Shown: positions 25,629 to 35,230, numbered from the stretch's first letter. The stretch is 64,000 nt of DNA from Enterobacter sp. RHBSTW-00175 (GCF_013927005.1 NZ_CP055930.1:1240001-1304000), one strand, 5' to 3'. The notes: generated by a model from the sequence alone, not told the origin. Program-made: numbers and translations.

Positions 25629-25716
25629 TCCTGTAACGGTATAAACATCTGCCATCGGAGAGGTCAATCTCACGGGTGGCAGAACCAGACGAGGTTGACC
25701 TTACCGGCGTTACAGG
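25629..25716 (-). promoter_or_regulatory. Structured 5' leader that may hide the ribosome binding site
   Basis: On the minus strand CCTGTAAC (25716-25709) is complementary to GTTACAGG (25636-25629), and the latter runs directly into the AGGAGG binding site of the gene starting at 25618. A third CCTGTAAC lies on the plus strand at 25796-25803. Pairing would sequester translation initiation. Confidence 0.4.
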
Positions 25717-25913
25717 AAACCGGCGCGTCTTGCGACGCCCCCGCCCGGCCCGCCATTGAGGTGAAACCGTGCGCGCGACATAGTAATCCATGTCGCCTGT
25801 AACTTGTACCAGGAGGTCAATCCCGACGCCTGATTTTGCAGGCGCGGCAAAAAGATACTGCGATTAACACGAGGCGACAAGGGGCATTCCCGGAAGCCGC
25901 CTCGCAAAACAGA

Positions 25914-26159
25914 TCAATACTTTATGTCCCGTGCTTTTTGTCGTCCGGCCTGTTTCATTTGCCGCTTGTCCTGACGGCAGTCGTGATTACTTTGGTTGTT
26001 GTTAACCACGCAGGTTTGCTTCATATGACGTGAGGCTTCGCGGGTATCCTGTCGGGTGTCGCGCGCTTCACGTCGTTGTTGTCCCTGCTCGGTTGCGTTA
26101 ACGGTAAAAGAGCACAGCATAATTAAGAGGAATGTAATGGCAGACACGGATCTGTTCAT
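25914..26159 (-). CDS. Small exported basic protein of unknown function
   Basis: 81 aa from the ATG at 26159; AAAGG lies upstream and this start gives a signal peptide (MNRSVSAITFLLIMLCSFTVNA). A longer frame would put 33 residues before it. The mature part is rich in Arg, Gln, Lys and Asp (EARDTRQDTREASRH, CRQDKRQMKQAGRQK) with two Cys that could form a disulfide (TCVVNNN, HDCRQD). No family recognised. Confidence 0.6.
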   Translation of the reverse strand: MNRSVSAITFLLIMLCSFTVNATEQGQQRREARDTRQDTREASRHMKQTCVVNNNQSNHDCRQDKRQMKQAGRQKARDIKY

Positions 26160-26350
26160 AGCAACACCTTTTAAAGGATGGGCAGAAAAAACATCGGAGA
26201 TTGCCAAAGAATAGCACCTGCGGAGATAGCAAAAGGGCGAGTGAATCACCTTGCGCACCCTTAACGCAAATCAGCCTCTTTTTTCAACATCATATTTACA
26301 AGCACGTCTAAACTGGCAAAAATCATTCTTATTTCCCGAAGAATCGTCGC

Positions 26351-27334
26351 ATGTCAGAACAGGCGCTAAAACAGCAGATCCAGAATCTGAAAAAGCATAA
26401 CGCCAGGCTTGCCAGGCTGGCGCGTGACGCCCGCAGCAAACTCAGCGCCGCTCTCGACGGCACGGGTCTGTGTCTGTGGCAGCTCGACGTGCCTACGGGA
26501 AAACTGATTATTTATAATCGCCGCTGGGGTTCTATGCTCGGCTACCAGCCAAAAGAGCTGAGCGCACAGTTTGATGTCTGGCGCGAACATCTTCACCCTG
26601 AAGATAAACAGCAGGTACTGGACGCATTCTACGACCACCTGAACGGCAAAACGCCCTTCTACGAAGCGCTACACCGGATGCAACATAAAAACGGCACCAT
26701 TACCTGGGTGCTGGACCGGGGTCGCGTCAGCGAATGGGACGACGAGGGTAATCCCATCAAGGTTACCGGCACCCACATCGACATGACCAAAGAAAAGCAG
26801 TACGAAGAACAGCTCGCACTACTTGCCAACCACGACCCGCTCACCGGGCTTGCCAACCGCCATGCGTTGATTCAGCATTTTGCCGAGCTAAAAGCCGCCG
26901 GTCCGCTGTGCGTGGCGTTTATCGATCTCGATGACTTTAAGACCGTGAACGACACCTTCGGCCACCGCAGTGGTGATGAACTCTTAATTCAGCTCAGCCA
27001 GCGCCTGCGCGGAAGCTGCCCGGAAGGCACGATCGTCGGCCGACTGGGTGGGGATGAATTTGTGTTGCTGCTGCCCTTCCCGCTCTCCAGCTTGCTGGTC
27101 AACAGTGCGGCGCACACTTGCCTGCGGGCGGCGCTGATGCCGTTTGAACTCGATAACGGCGAAGCGCGGGTCGGCGCATCAATCGGGATTGATGAAGTAC
27201 ACGCGCAGGATGATTTTGTGAATGCGCTCAGACGCGCGGATCAGTCGATGTACCAGATTAAACACACCGGGAAAAATGGCGTGGCGATTGGCACAACGCT
27301 TATCTCTATCTCACGCACCGGAACCGACGCATGA
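26351..27334 (+). CDS. PAS-GGDEF diguanylate cyclase
   Basis: 327 aa. A short N-terminal coil, then a PAS domain (about 32-150; YNRRWGSMLGYQPKEL, WREHLHPEDK), then a GGDEF domain (about 158-315) starting HDPLTGLANRHALI with an intact GGDEF at 233-237. The inhibitory RxxD site five residues before GGDEF is absent (residues 224-227 are PEGT), so product inhibition by c-di-GMP through this site is not expected. No membrane segment. The stop overlaps the start of the FucR-like regulator gene (ATGA), so the two are made together. Confidence 0.92.
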   Translation: MSEQALKQQIQNLKKHNARLARLARDARSKLSAALDGTGLCLWQLDVPTGKLIIYNRRWGSMLGYQPKELSAQFDVWREHLHPEDKQQVLDAFYDHLNGKTPFYEALHRMQHKNGTITWVLDRGRVSEWDDEGNPIKVTGTHIDMTKEKQYEEQLALLANHDPLTGLANRHALIQHFAELKAAGPLCVAFIDLDDFKTVNDTFGHRSGDELLIQLSQRLRGSCPEGTIVGRLGGDEFVLLLPFPLSSLLVNSAAHTCLRAALMPFELDNGEARVGASIGIDEVHAQDDFVNALRRADQSMYQIKHTGKNGVAIGTTLISISRTGTDA

Positions 27335-28047
27335 AGGAAAGCAGACAGCAGAGCATCGTTAAGTTGCTGAGCAACAGCGACTGGCTCACCACTGACGCGC
27401 TTGCCGGGTATCTCGGCGTCAGTAAAGAGACGATCCGCCGCGATCTGAGTGGCCTGCAACAGCAGGGTAAGATCCTGCGCCACCACGGACGGGCGCGGCT
27501 GATCCACCCCGACAGTCGTGATAGCGGCGAGCCTTTTGGTGCGCGGCTCAAAAGCCATTACGCCGATAAAGCCGATATTGCCCGGCACGCGCTGGAATAC
27601 ATCAGTGAAGGAATGACGATTGCGCTGGATGCCAGCTCAACCTGTTTTCATCTGGCACGACAGCTGCCAGACCTGGAGCTGACTGTTTTTACCAACAGCC
27701 TGCCCATCTGCCATGAAATGGCCCGTCGCGAGAAAATCACGCTGGTCTGTTCGGGCGGAACACTGGAGCGCAAGTACCGTTGTTATGTCAACCCGGCGCT
27801 GGTTACCCAGCTCAAAGCGCTGGAGATAGACCTGTTTATCTTTTCCTGCGAAGGTGTGGATGAGCAGGGCATCATGTGGGACCCGGTTGCACACAACGCC
27901 GCGTTTAAAGCACAACTGTTAAGCCGCGCCAGCCAGTCTTTGCTACTGATAGACAAAAGTAAATTTCAGCGTTCGAGCGAAGTGAAAATCGGCCAGCTTT
28001 CACAGGTGACGCATGTCATCCAGGGCTGTCAGCCTACCAGACGATAG
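27331..28047 (+). CDS. DeoR-family transcriptional regulator, FucR-like
   Basis: 238 aa. N-terminal HTH with LTTDALAGYLGVSKETIRRDL, then the sugar-phosphate-sensing domain (GMTIALDASSTCFHLARQL, VCSGGTLERKYRCYVNP, DLFIFSCEGVDEQG, LLLIDKSKFQRS). These blocks are very close to FucR, the activator of L-fucose catabolism, but no fuc genes adjoin it. It overlaps a diguanylate cyclase gene by four bases. It could be a relocated FucR or a paralogue sensing a related phosphorylated sugar; the sequence does not separate these. Confidence 0.88.
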   Translation: MKESRQQSIVKLLSNSDWLTTDALAGYLGVSKETIRRDLSGLQQQGKILRHHGRARLIHPDSRDSGEPFGARLKSHYADKADIARHALEYISEGMTIALDASSTCFHLARQLPDLELTVFTNSLPICHEMARREKITLVCSGGTLERKYRCYVNPALVTQLKALEIDLFIFSCEGVDEQGIMWDPVAHNAAFKAQLLSRASQSLLLIDKSKFQRSSEVKIGQLSQVTHVIQGCQPTRR

Positions 28048-28059
28048 CCAGAGATAATT

Positions 28060-28080
28060 AAGGCCGCACAAGGCGGCCTT
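28060..28080. terminator. Hairpin between converging genes, possible terminator
   Basis: AAGGCCGC and GCGGCCTT around a five-base loop, between the FucR-like gene and the chemoreceptor gene. No clear T-tract on the plus strand; the minus strand tail is TTAATTAT. Confidence 0.5.
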
Positions 28081-28092
28081 CAGGATGGGGAT

Positions 28093-29730
28093 TTAGAACG
28101 AAACCCAGTCGTCCGGCGTCGTCGCAGGTTTAGCTCGTGCGGGAGTTTTGAGCGGGGCGGCAGCAGTCTGAGCTTGTGGCTCCTGGGCTGATAAGCGGAA
28201 TTTCTGCACCGAACGTTGCAGATCTTCAGTCTGACGCTCCAGCGCGGATGCCGCAGCGGAAACTTGTTCCACCAGCGAGGCGTTCTGCTGCGTCACGCCG
28301 TCCATCTGGCTGATGGCCACGCCGACCTGCGAAATGCCTTTGCTCTGCTCTTCCGATGCAGACGCAATCTGCTTCATGATGGTGGTCACTTCGGTCACCG
28401 CACGCAGAATGGCTTCCATGGTTGTGCCGGTGTCATTAACCAGCTGCGCGCCCTGCTCCACGCGGTTGACGGAATCAGCGATCAGCCCTTCGATCTCTTT
28501 TGCTGCATTGGCACTGCGGCTTGCGAGGTTACGGACTTCTCCGGCAACAACTGCAAAACCACGCCCTTGCTCACCCGCACGCGCGGCTTCTACCGCGGCA
28601 TTAAGCGCCAGGATGTTAGTCTGGAAAGCAATGCTGTTGATCACGTTGGTGATTTCCGCGATTTTCTTCGAGCTGTCAGAAATACCGCTCATGGTGGTGA
28701 CAACATCGTCCACCAGCGAGCCACCACGGCTGGCCGTGGTTGAAGCCACATCCGCCAGCTGGCTGGCCTGACGTGCGCTTTCGGCATTCAGCTTCACCGT
28801 TGCGGTCAGCTGTTCCATGCTGGCTGCCGTCTCTTCCAGCGCGGCGGCCTGCTCTTCAGTACGTGACGAGAGATCGTTGTTCCCGCTGGAGATTTCCGTC
28901 GCGCCGCGCCAGATATTTTCACTGCCCGAGCGGATAGTGCTGACCGCTTCACGCAGGCTGTCCTGCATGGCGCTCAGCAGCGGAACCAGTTGCCCCACGC
29001 AGTTGCGGCCAAAAGGTTCAATCGGTTGGCTGAGGTCACCCTGCGCAATCTGGCGGAACTGCTGACGGATACGATCCAGCGGTTTGACCAGCATCGCCAC
29101 CAGGTAGCGGTCGGTGAAGAGCAGGATCAGCAGGCCAATAATGGTAGCAGCGATAATCACGGTGCGGGTCATGGCTGTCAGGCCGTCGACCACCACACGG
29201 GTGGAGTCCAGACGGTCGCCCGCAGCTTTGTTAAAGCTCTCTGCGGCAGCACCAAACGCGCGGCTCAGCGGCGGAGTGATGTTGTTCGCCTGCTGGCGAT
29301 AGCCGTCCAGTTGCCCCTGCTGCGCCTGCTGCATCTGCGGTGCAACACCCTGGTCGAGCAGCGCCTGCCAGGTGCTGATCACCTGAGAGGAAACCTGCTC
29401 ATCCATTGGCCCTGGAGAGATAGCCTTCATCTGCTCCAGCTTTTTGCCCATGTTGTCCAGCGCCTGCTGTGCAGAGGCCAGGTCAGGGTTACCCCCGCTG
29501 GCTTTGACTTCCATCGCGCGGCTCAGGCGCGTAACAAAGCGGAAATACTGATCGTTGCCCTGGCTGAGCACCGTCATCTGTTGTACCAGCTGTCTGTCGA
29601 CCTCGTTGCCATCCGACACCCGGGAGAGCGACCAGGTGCTGTAGAGGCCAACACCCGCCCACATTAAACAAAAGATCCCAAGTATCGTCAGCATGACGAA
29701 GCGGATCGTGAAATTACGAAGCATCTGCAT
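28093..29730 (-). CDS. Methyl-accepting chemotaxis protein (Tsr/Tar-like)
   Basis: 545 aa. Membrane segment at about 10-32, a periplasmic four-helix ligand domain (about 35-188), second membrane segment (about 190-210), HAMP ([24 protein letters not shown]), then the signalling coil with hairpin tip [25 protein letters not shown] nearby. It ends DDWVSF, which fits the xWxxF pentapeptide that docks CheR and CheB, so it should be an abundant-type receptor. The ATG has AAGGA eight bases upstream. Ligand unknown. Confidence 0.94.
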   Translation of the reverse strand: MQMLRNFTIRFVMLTILGIFCLMWAGVGLYSTWSLSRVSDGNEVDRQLVQQMTVLSQGNDQYFRFVTRLSRAMEVKASGGNPDLASAQQALDNMGKKLEQMKAISPGPMDEQVSSQVISTWQALLDQGVAPQMQQAQQGQLDGYRQQANNITPPLSRAFGAAAESFNKAAGDRLDSTRVVVDGLTAMTRTVIIAATIIGLLILLFTDRYLVAMLVKPLDRIRQQFRQIAQGDLSQPIEPFGRNCVGQLVPLLSAMQDSLREAVSTIRSGSENIWRGATEISSGNNDLSSRTEEQAAALEETAASMEQLTATVKLNAESARQASQLADVASTTASRGGSLVDDVVTTMSGISDSSKKIAEITNVINSIAFQTNILALNAAVEAARAGEQGRGFAVVAGEVRNLASRSANAAKEIEGLIADSVNRVEQGAQLVNDTGTTMEAILRAVTEVTTIMKQIASASEEQSKGISQVGVAISQMDGVTQQNASLVEQVSAAASALERQTEDLQRSVQKFRLSAQEPQAQTAAAPLKTPARAKPATTPDDWVSF

Positions 29731-29845
29731 AGAGTGTTCCTTGCCGTGAGGGTGAATTCGCCCAGAGGCGAGACTTACCCTCGTTATCGGCAGATGCTGC
29801 GGAAAATCTAACCTTTTATGATGAATTTGGGTGACGTTTTATTAA

Positions 29846-30733
29846 TCAATTCAGGTACTTTTCAAACCAGCTTAACGTTCGCTTCCAGGCAAGCTCTGCT
29901 GCGGGCTCATCGTATCTTGGGGTAGAATCGTTGTGAAATCCGTGGTTTACGCCCGGATAGATGTACGCCTCGTAAACCTTATTATTCAATTTAAGCGCTG
30001 CTTCATAGGTAGGCCAGCCCTCATTAATATTTTTATCCAGCCCGGCATAATGTAGCAGCAGTGGCGCTTTTATTTTCGGAACATCTGCCGCTGCGGGCTG
30101 GCGTCCGTAAAACGGCACGGCACAATCCAGCTCCGGGTAAGCCACCGCGGCGGCATTCGCCACACCTCCACCGTAGCAAAATCCGGTGATCCCCACCTTA
30201 CCGCTGGCATCCGGGTGCTTTCTCATAAATTCAACGGCGGCAAAGAAGTCGTTCATCAGCTTTGTCGGGTCAACCTTCTGCTGTAAAACCTTCCCTTCTT
30301 CGTCATTGCCCGGATAACCGCCCACCGAGCTTAAACCGTCTGGCGCAAGCGCAATGTACCCGGCTTTTGCAACCCGTCTTGCCACATCTTCGATATACGG
30401 ATTAAGACCCCGGTTTTCGTGGACCACTACTACGGCAGGCACTTTTCCGTGGGCTTTAGCAGGCTTTACCAGATAGCCGCGCACTTCGCCGTGGCCGTTT
30501 GGCGAGGGGTAATGAATATATTCAGGCAGGATATCGGGATCGGTGAATTTGACCTGCTCTGCCAGCGCATAGTTGGGCTTGAGCATATTGAACAGGGCCA
30601 GCGCCGTCACGCCCCCCACGGCGTAGCGTGCCGCGAGATTCAGGAACTCGCGCTTGTTGATTTTACCGTGGGCGTAGTAGTCGTAATAGTCGAGCAATTC
30701 TTGTGGAAAATCTTTGGCGGTCAGGCGCGTCAT
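29846..30733 (-). CDS. yghX: YghX, dienelactone hydrolase family protein
   Basis: 295 aa alpha/beta hydrolase. The nucleophile is Cys186 in GFCYGGG as in dienelactone hydrolases, with Asp233 ([10 protein letters not shown]) and His264 (VNHGFHN); Glu106 in HENRGL corresponds to the residue that activates the Cys. The N-terminus [20 protein letters not shown] resembles a Tat signal with Lys-Arg instead of Arg-Arg, so export is possible but uncertain. In E. coli K-12 this gene is disrupted; here it is intact. Divergent from gpr, as in E. coli. Confidence 0.92.
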   Translation of the reverse strand: MTRLTAKDFPQELLDYYDYYAHGKINKREFLNLAARYAVGGVTALALFNMLKPNYALAEQVKFTDPDILPEYIHYPSPNGHGEVRGYLVKPAKAHGKVPAVVVVHENRGLNPYIEDVARRVAKAGYIALAPDGLSSVGGYPGNDEEGKVLQQKVDPTKLMNDFFAAVEFMRKHPDASGKVGITGFCYGGGVANAAAVAYPELDCAVPFYGRQPAAADVPKIKAPLLLHYAGLDKNINEGWPTYEAALKLNNKVYEAYIYPGVNHGFHNDSTPRYDEPAAELAWKRTLSWFEKYLN

Positions 30734-30815
30734 CGCTTATCTCCATGAATTGTGATTTGATAAGCATAGAATGAAAACGTTGTTTCGAAAATTCATCGAC
30801 AAGAAAGGAGACATC

Positions 30816-31856
30816 ATGTCCTGGCACCCTTACTCCGGCCGCTATGAAAATATGCAGTACCGCTACTGCGGAAAAAGTGGCCTGCGCCTGCCTGCGCTGT
30901 CACTTGGTCTGTGGCACAGCTTTGGCCACGTTCAGGCACTCGATTCCCAGCGCGCGCTGTTGCGTAAAGCCTTCGACCTTGGCATTACCCATTTCGACCT
31001 TGCCAATAACTACGGCCCGCCTGCGGGCAGCGCCGAAGAGAATTTTGGTCGCCTGCTGCACGACGATTTTGCCGCGTACCGCGACGAGCTGATTATCTCG
31101 ACCAAAGCGGGCTACGACATGTGGCCTGGGCCATACGGTTCGGGTGGGTCGCGTAAGTATCTGCTGGCCAGCCTCGACCAGAGCCTGAAACGCATGGGCG
31201 TGGAGTATGTTGATATTTTCTATTCCCACCGCGTAGACGAAAACACGCCGATGGAAGAGACCGCCTCCGCGCTGGCGCAGGCGGTTCAGAGCGGTAAGGC
31301 GCTGTATGTGGGGATTTCGTCCTACTCAACAGAGCGCACGCAGAAAATGGCTGCGCTACTGCGCGAGTGGAAAATCCCGTTGCTTATCCACCAGCCGTCC
31401 TACAACCTGCTCAACCGTTGGGTGGATAAAACCGGGCTGCTGGATACCCTTGCGGAAAACGACACCGGTTGTATCGCCTTTACGCCGCTGGCGCAGGGGT
31501 TGCTGACAGGGAAATACCTGAATGGCATTCCTGATGGCTCGCGGATGCAGCGTGAAGGTAAGAAAGTACGCGGCCTGACGGAGAAAATGCTGACGGAAGC
31601 CAACCTGAACAGCCTGCGTTTGCTGAACGAAATGGCCCATGCTCGCGGGCAATCAATGGCGCAAATGGCCCTGAGCTGGCTGCTAAAAGATGAGCGCGTA
31701 ACGTCGGTGCTGATTGGCGCAAGCCGCCCGGAGCAGCTGGAAGAGAACGTCCAGGCGCTGAATAACCTGCACTTTACGGACGATGAGCTGAAGCGGATTG
31801 ACCAGCATGTTGCGGATGGAGAGCTGAATCTGTGGCAGGCGTCGTCGGATAAGTAG
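30816..31856 (+). CDS. gpr: L-glyceraldehyde 3-phosphate reductase (YghZ), aldo-keto reductase
   Basis: 346 aa from the ATG at 30816, the length of E. coli YghZ, with AAAGGAG just upstream; an in-frame ATG at 30771 lacks this. AKR14-type TIM barrel: Asp and Tyr in THFDLANNYGPP, Lys in IISTKAGYDMWPGPYG, His in FYSHRVDENTP, and the NADPH-binding end VLIGASRPEQLEEN. It reduces L-glyceraldehyde 3-phosphate and methylglyoxal. It is followed by IS481 copy B, which separates it from yqhA, its E. coli neighbour. Confidence 0.96.
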   Translation: MSWHPYSGRYENMQYRYCGKSGLRLPALSLGLWHSFGHVQALDSQRALLRKAFDLGITHFDLANNYGPPAGSAEENFGRLLHDDFAAYRDELIISTKAGYDMWPGPYGSGGSRKYLLASLDQSLKRMGVEYVDIFYSHRVDENTPMEETASALAQAVQSGKALYVGISSYSTERTQKMAALLREWKIPLLIHQPSYNLLNRWVDKTGLLDTLAENDTGCIAFTPLAQGLLTGKYLNGIPDGSRMQREGKKVRGLTEKMLTEANLNSLRLLNEMAHARGQSMAQMALSWLLKDERVTSVLIGASRPEQLEENVQALNNLHFTDDELKRIDQHVADGELNLWQASSDK

Positions 31857-31891
31857 AGTGGTCTGTTGCCCTCACCCTAACCCTCTCCCAC

Positions 31892-33176
31892 TGTACGGTC
31901 CGGGGACATAGTGAACACTTGTTCGGGGACATGGTAGACACTTACAACTAAGGCATAAGAACCCGTTTATGGAGTCGCTTATGTCCTGGGATGCGAGAGA
32001 TACCATGTCATTACGTACCGAGTTTGTTTTGTTCGCCTCGCAGGACGGGGCGAACATCCGTTCCCTCTGCCGTCGCTTCGGCATTTCACCTGCCACCGGC
32101 TATAAGTGGCTTCGCCGCTGGGCGGAGGAAGGGGCCTCCGGCCTTCAGGACCGCCCGCGCATACCGCACCATTCCCCGAACCGCTCATCTGACGACATCA
32201 CTGCCCTGCTGCGTATGGCGCATGACCGCCATGAACGCTGGGGCGCACGCAAGATAAAGCGCTGGCTGGAAGACCAGGGGCACACCATGCCCGCCTTCAG
32301 CACCGTCCATAACCTCATGGCCCGTCACGGTCTGCTGCCGGGCACTTCACCGGGCATTCCCGCCACGGGACGGTTCGAACATGACGCGCCGAACCGCCTC
32401 TGGCAGATGGATTTTAAGGGCCACTTTCCCTTTGGAGGCGGCCGCTGCCATCCGCTCACCCTGCTGGACGACCACTCCCGATTTTCCCTGTGCCTGGCGC
32501 ACTGTACCGATGAACGGCGCGAGACCGTGCAGCAGCAGCTGGTCAGCGTGTTTGAGCGCTACGGCCTGCCGGACCGGATGACGATGGACAACGGTTCTCC
32601 GTGGGGAGACACCACCGGCACCTGGACGGCGCTGGAGCTGTGGCTGATGCGTCTGGGTATCCGGGTGGGGCACTCCCGGCCGTATCATCCGCAGACGCAG
32701 GGTAAGCTGGAGCGTTTTCACCGGAGCCTGAAGGCAGAAGTGCTGCAGGGGAAGTGGTTCGCGAGCGGGGGCGAACTGCAGCGCGCCTTCGACCACTGGC
32801 GGACAGTCTATAACCTTGAACGCCCGCATGAGGCGCTGGATATGGCGGTACCGGGGTCGCGGTATAAGCCGTCAGAGCGGCAGTACAGCGGCAACACCAC
32901 GCCCCCGGAATACGACGAGGGCGTGATGGTCAGGAAAGTGGATATCAGCGGAAAGCTGAGCGTGAAAGGGGTAAGTCTGAGCGCAGGCAAGGCGTTCAGG
33001 GGAGAACGGGTCGGGCTGAAGGAGATGCAGGAAGACGGCAGCTACGAGGTGTGGTGGTACAGCACGAAAGTGGGGGTGATCGACCTGAAGAAAAAGTCGA
33101 TCACCATGGGTAAAGGATGTTAAAAAGTGTTCACCATGTCCCCGAACACCTGTCTACCATGTCCCCGGAACGTACA
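31892..33176 (+). mobile_element. IS481-family insertion sequence, copy B, no target duplication
   Basis: 1,285 bp with the same ends and orientation as copy A, starting exactly 10,828 bases later. The left flank (CCCTCACCCTAACCCTCTCCCAC split here for length) equals that of copy A, but the right flank is TGGGGAGAGGG rather than CCCAC, so no direct repeat is present. It again sits in the centre of a palindromic CCCTCTCCC/GGGAGAGGG repeat. Loss of the duplication suggests recombination between copies or a later change at one end. Confidence 0.93.
31981..33123 (+). CDS. IS481-family transposase, copy B
   Basis: 380 aa, identical in translation to copy A, with the same HTH and DDE residues (Asp in QMDFKGHF, Asp in MDNGSPWG, Glu in GKLERFHR). 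Identity in every reading frame implies the two elements have hardly diverged, so one copy is a recent product of the other. Confidence 0.95.
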   Translation: MSWDARDTMSLRTEFVLFASQDGANIRSLCRRFGISPATGYKWLRRWAEEGASGLQDRPRIPHHSPNRSSDDITALLRMAHDRHERWGARKIKRWLEDQGHTMPAFSTVHNLMARHGLLPGTSPGIPATGRFEHDAPNRLWQMDFKGHFPFGGGRCHPLTLLDDHSRFSLCLAHCTDERRETVQQQLVSVFERYGLPDRMTMDNGSPWGDTTGTWTALELWLMRLGIRVGHSRPYHPQTQGKLERFHRSLKAEVLQGKWFASGGELQRAFDHWRTVYNLERPHEALDMAVPGSRYKPSERQYSGNTTPPEYDEGVMVRKVDISGKLSVKGVSLSAGKAFRGERVGLKEMQEDGSYEVWWYSTKVGVIDLKKKSITMGKGC

Positions 33177-33203
33177 TGGGGAGAGGGCGGGGTGAGGGGG
33201 ACT

Positions 33204-33728
<525 letters not shown>

Positions 33729-33770
33729 TTAACGGCGCTTACTCTTTGCAACAACTAACCAACAAAACAC

Positions 33771-34274
33771 CTACACTTCATCCGGATTTACTTCAGGGCG
33801 TGCATACTCAGGCCATACCAAAACAACCAGTTCCGGGTAGGCTTCCAGGCTGAACTCGCGAAAGCACTGCCGCAAATTTAAAACATCCAGATCGGAATAC
33901 GACACCTTCTCGCCATTAAGACAACGCTTCTTGATATTGTCGTAATATTTATACACAGCGGAATTCAGGTCGCTGCAACGGCGCTGGGCTTCAAACAGCC
34001 CTGGCGTGTCATTAATTTGCGACATCTTCATGCGCTTTATTGTGGCATGAAGAAAATCGATATATTCGTGGTTAACTCGCCAGTACCAAACCGGAGTCAC
34101 AGAGTTCATCAAAACGGAAAAATGATCCTCTCCTTCCTCTTTAGTCATCAGTTCAGGTTCAGGCGGTTCACTGGCGTCTTTCGACACTTTCGTTTTATTG
34201 AACTCTTGCATCAATAAAAGAACGCCAGCGGTCAGTAATAGTAATGTTATGACCGTAAAGAAAATACTGTTCAT
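33771..34274 (-). CDS. Unknown membrane-anchored protein
   Basis: 167 aa. One N-terminal membrane segment (IFFTVITLLLLTAGVLLLM), a charged linker (KVSKDASEPPEPELMTKEE), then a helical domain with WYWRVNHEYIDFLHATIKR and CSDLNSAVYKYYDNIKKRCL. No family recognised. Moderately AT-rich and set between yqhA and exbD with other unknown genes, so part of an accessory insertion relative to E. coli. Divergent from the gene pair at 34378. Confidence 0.65.
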   Translation of the reverse strand: MNSIFFTVITLLLLTAGVLLLMQEFNKTKVSKDASEPPEPELMTKEEGEDHFSVLMNSVTPVWYWRVNHEYIDFLHATIKRMKMSQINDTPGLFEAQRRCSDLNSAVYKYYDNIKKRCLNGEKVSYSDLDVLNLRQCFREFSLEAYPELVVLVWPEYARPEVNPDEV

Positions 34275-34377
34275 GGGTAGGCTCCATTTTTTTTGATTTT
34301 AAAATTGCCTCATGTTATTGTCAACGAATCTCACGCCTTTACCAACCCCACCCTGTTGAAATTAAAGGAAATTAAAA

Positions 34378-34782
34378 ATGCTGCCCGACAATCTCGTCCC
34401 GGCTAAGTACCACATTGCGCCTGTGGAACAGCAACCGGTGGAAGCAGAAAAAGAGGCTAATTTCACTCAGGGAAAAAGAAAGCTCTCCGATTTTGAAGCA
34501 GACGTATTAATTGGTGTTTCCCGAACCGGGAAGTCTCGTAATATGTTGCTGGAAGAGCACGATCGTCATATAAAAGACCGGCTATTTCGCGTTGTTAAAA
34601 TCGAAGCCTTTGTTCACCTTCTGGATGACTTGCAGGCCGAAGGTGAAATAGATGCCCAGACACTAAGTCAAATAATGGTCGAAAAAACAAAAGAAATAAA
34701 TGAAGCCGGTAATAAAATTTGGCTTAATTTAATTACCCGCGAAAAAAACAACCCTATTTTTTATAACCTCGGGGATGATTAA
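34378..34782 (+). CDS. Unknown 134-aa protein, first of an overlapping pair
   Basis: 134 aa, soluble and helical, with no signal. Starts MLPDNLVPAKYHIAPVEQQ with AAAGGA eight bases upstream. Contains KLSDFEADVLIGVSRTGKS and a helical region around VKIEAFVHLLDDLQAEGEID. The GVSRTGKS stretch is reminiscent of a P-loop but is not a proper Walker A. The stop overlaps the next gene by eight bases, so the two products probably work together. No family recognised. Confidence 0.6.
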   Translation: MLPDNLVPAKYHIAPVEQQPVEAEKEANFTQGKRKLSDFEADVLIGVSRTGKSRNMLLEEHDRHIKDRLFRVVKIEAFVHLLDDLQAEGEIDAQTLSQIMVEKTKEINEAGNKIWLNLITREKNNPIFYNLGDD

Positions 34783-35230
34783 CGTGAAAGGTATTGAAGA
34801 TAATAATGTTTATTTGACTTTAGATGACAAAAAAAGTGATGAGTTTATCTTAGAGCAAAATCTCGAGGCGTTGAGAAACACAAAAAATGTGGAAATGACG
34901 CGTATTACGCAAGATCTGGTTTCAATACCCGCCACGCTGGTGCGCCTGAAATGGCAAAACCGCCGCGAGATTTATGCGCTCCAGGTTAAAGAAGAAATTT
35001 ACGGCGCAGTGATGAATGCGCTGATTGAGCAACGACCAGAGCTTAAAGAGAAGATCCTCGGGCGTCTGGAAGCCAACTACCAGTACCTGCTGGCCAGAGA
35101 AACGGCCACCCTACGTTTGACCCGCAAGCTCTCCGACGGCGAATACCGCACGTCGAATGTCACTTATGTCGCGCTGAATGAAGACGCGCTGGCATCCAAA
35201 ACCAACGCGCCCGCTGACCCGCAAAGCTAA
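34775..35230 (+). CDS. Unknown 151-aa protein, second of an overlapping pair
   Basis: 151 aa, soluble. Starts MINVKGIEDNNVYLTLDD inside the end of the preceding gene. Contains a beta-rich first half and a helical block (AVMNALIEQRPELKEKILGRL), ending ASKTNAPADPQS. The end converges with the chemoreceptor gene at 35227, overlapping by four bases. No family recognised. Confidence 0.6.
   Translation: MINVKGIEDNNVYLTLDDKKSDEFILEQNLEALRNTKNVEMTRITQDLVSIPATLVRLKWQNRREIYALQVKEEIYGAVMNALIEQRPELKEKILGRLEANYQYLLARETATLRLTRKLSDGEYRTSNVTYVALNEDALASKTNAPADPQS

Noticed and set aside
25405..25791. 128-codon frame over the structured leader and the 149-aa gene
   Set aside because: Overlaps the better supported 25169-25618 gene in another frame, is extremely Arg/Ser-rich, and has no binding site; kept only as a reason to examine the leader.
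22349..31891. Composite transposon formed by the two IS481 copies
   Set aside because: yghX and gpr inside, with yghU and yqhA outside, follow the E. coli core order, so the segment was not brought in as one unit; the lack of a duplication around the pair also argues against it.
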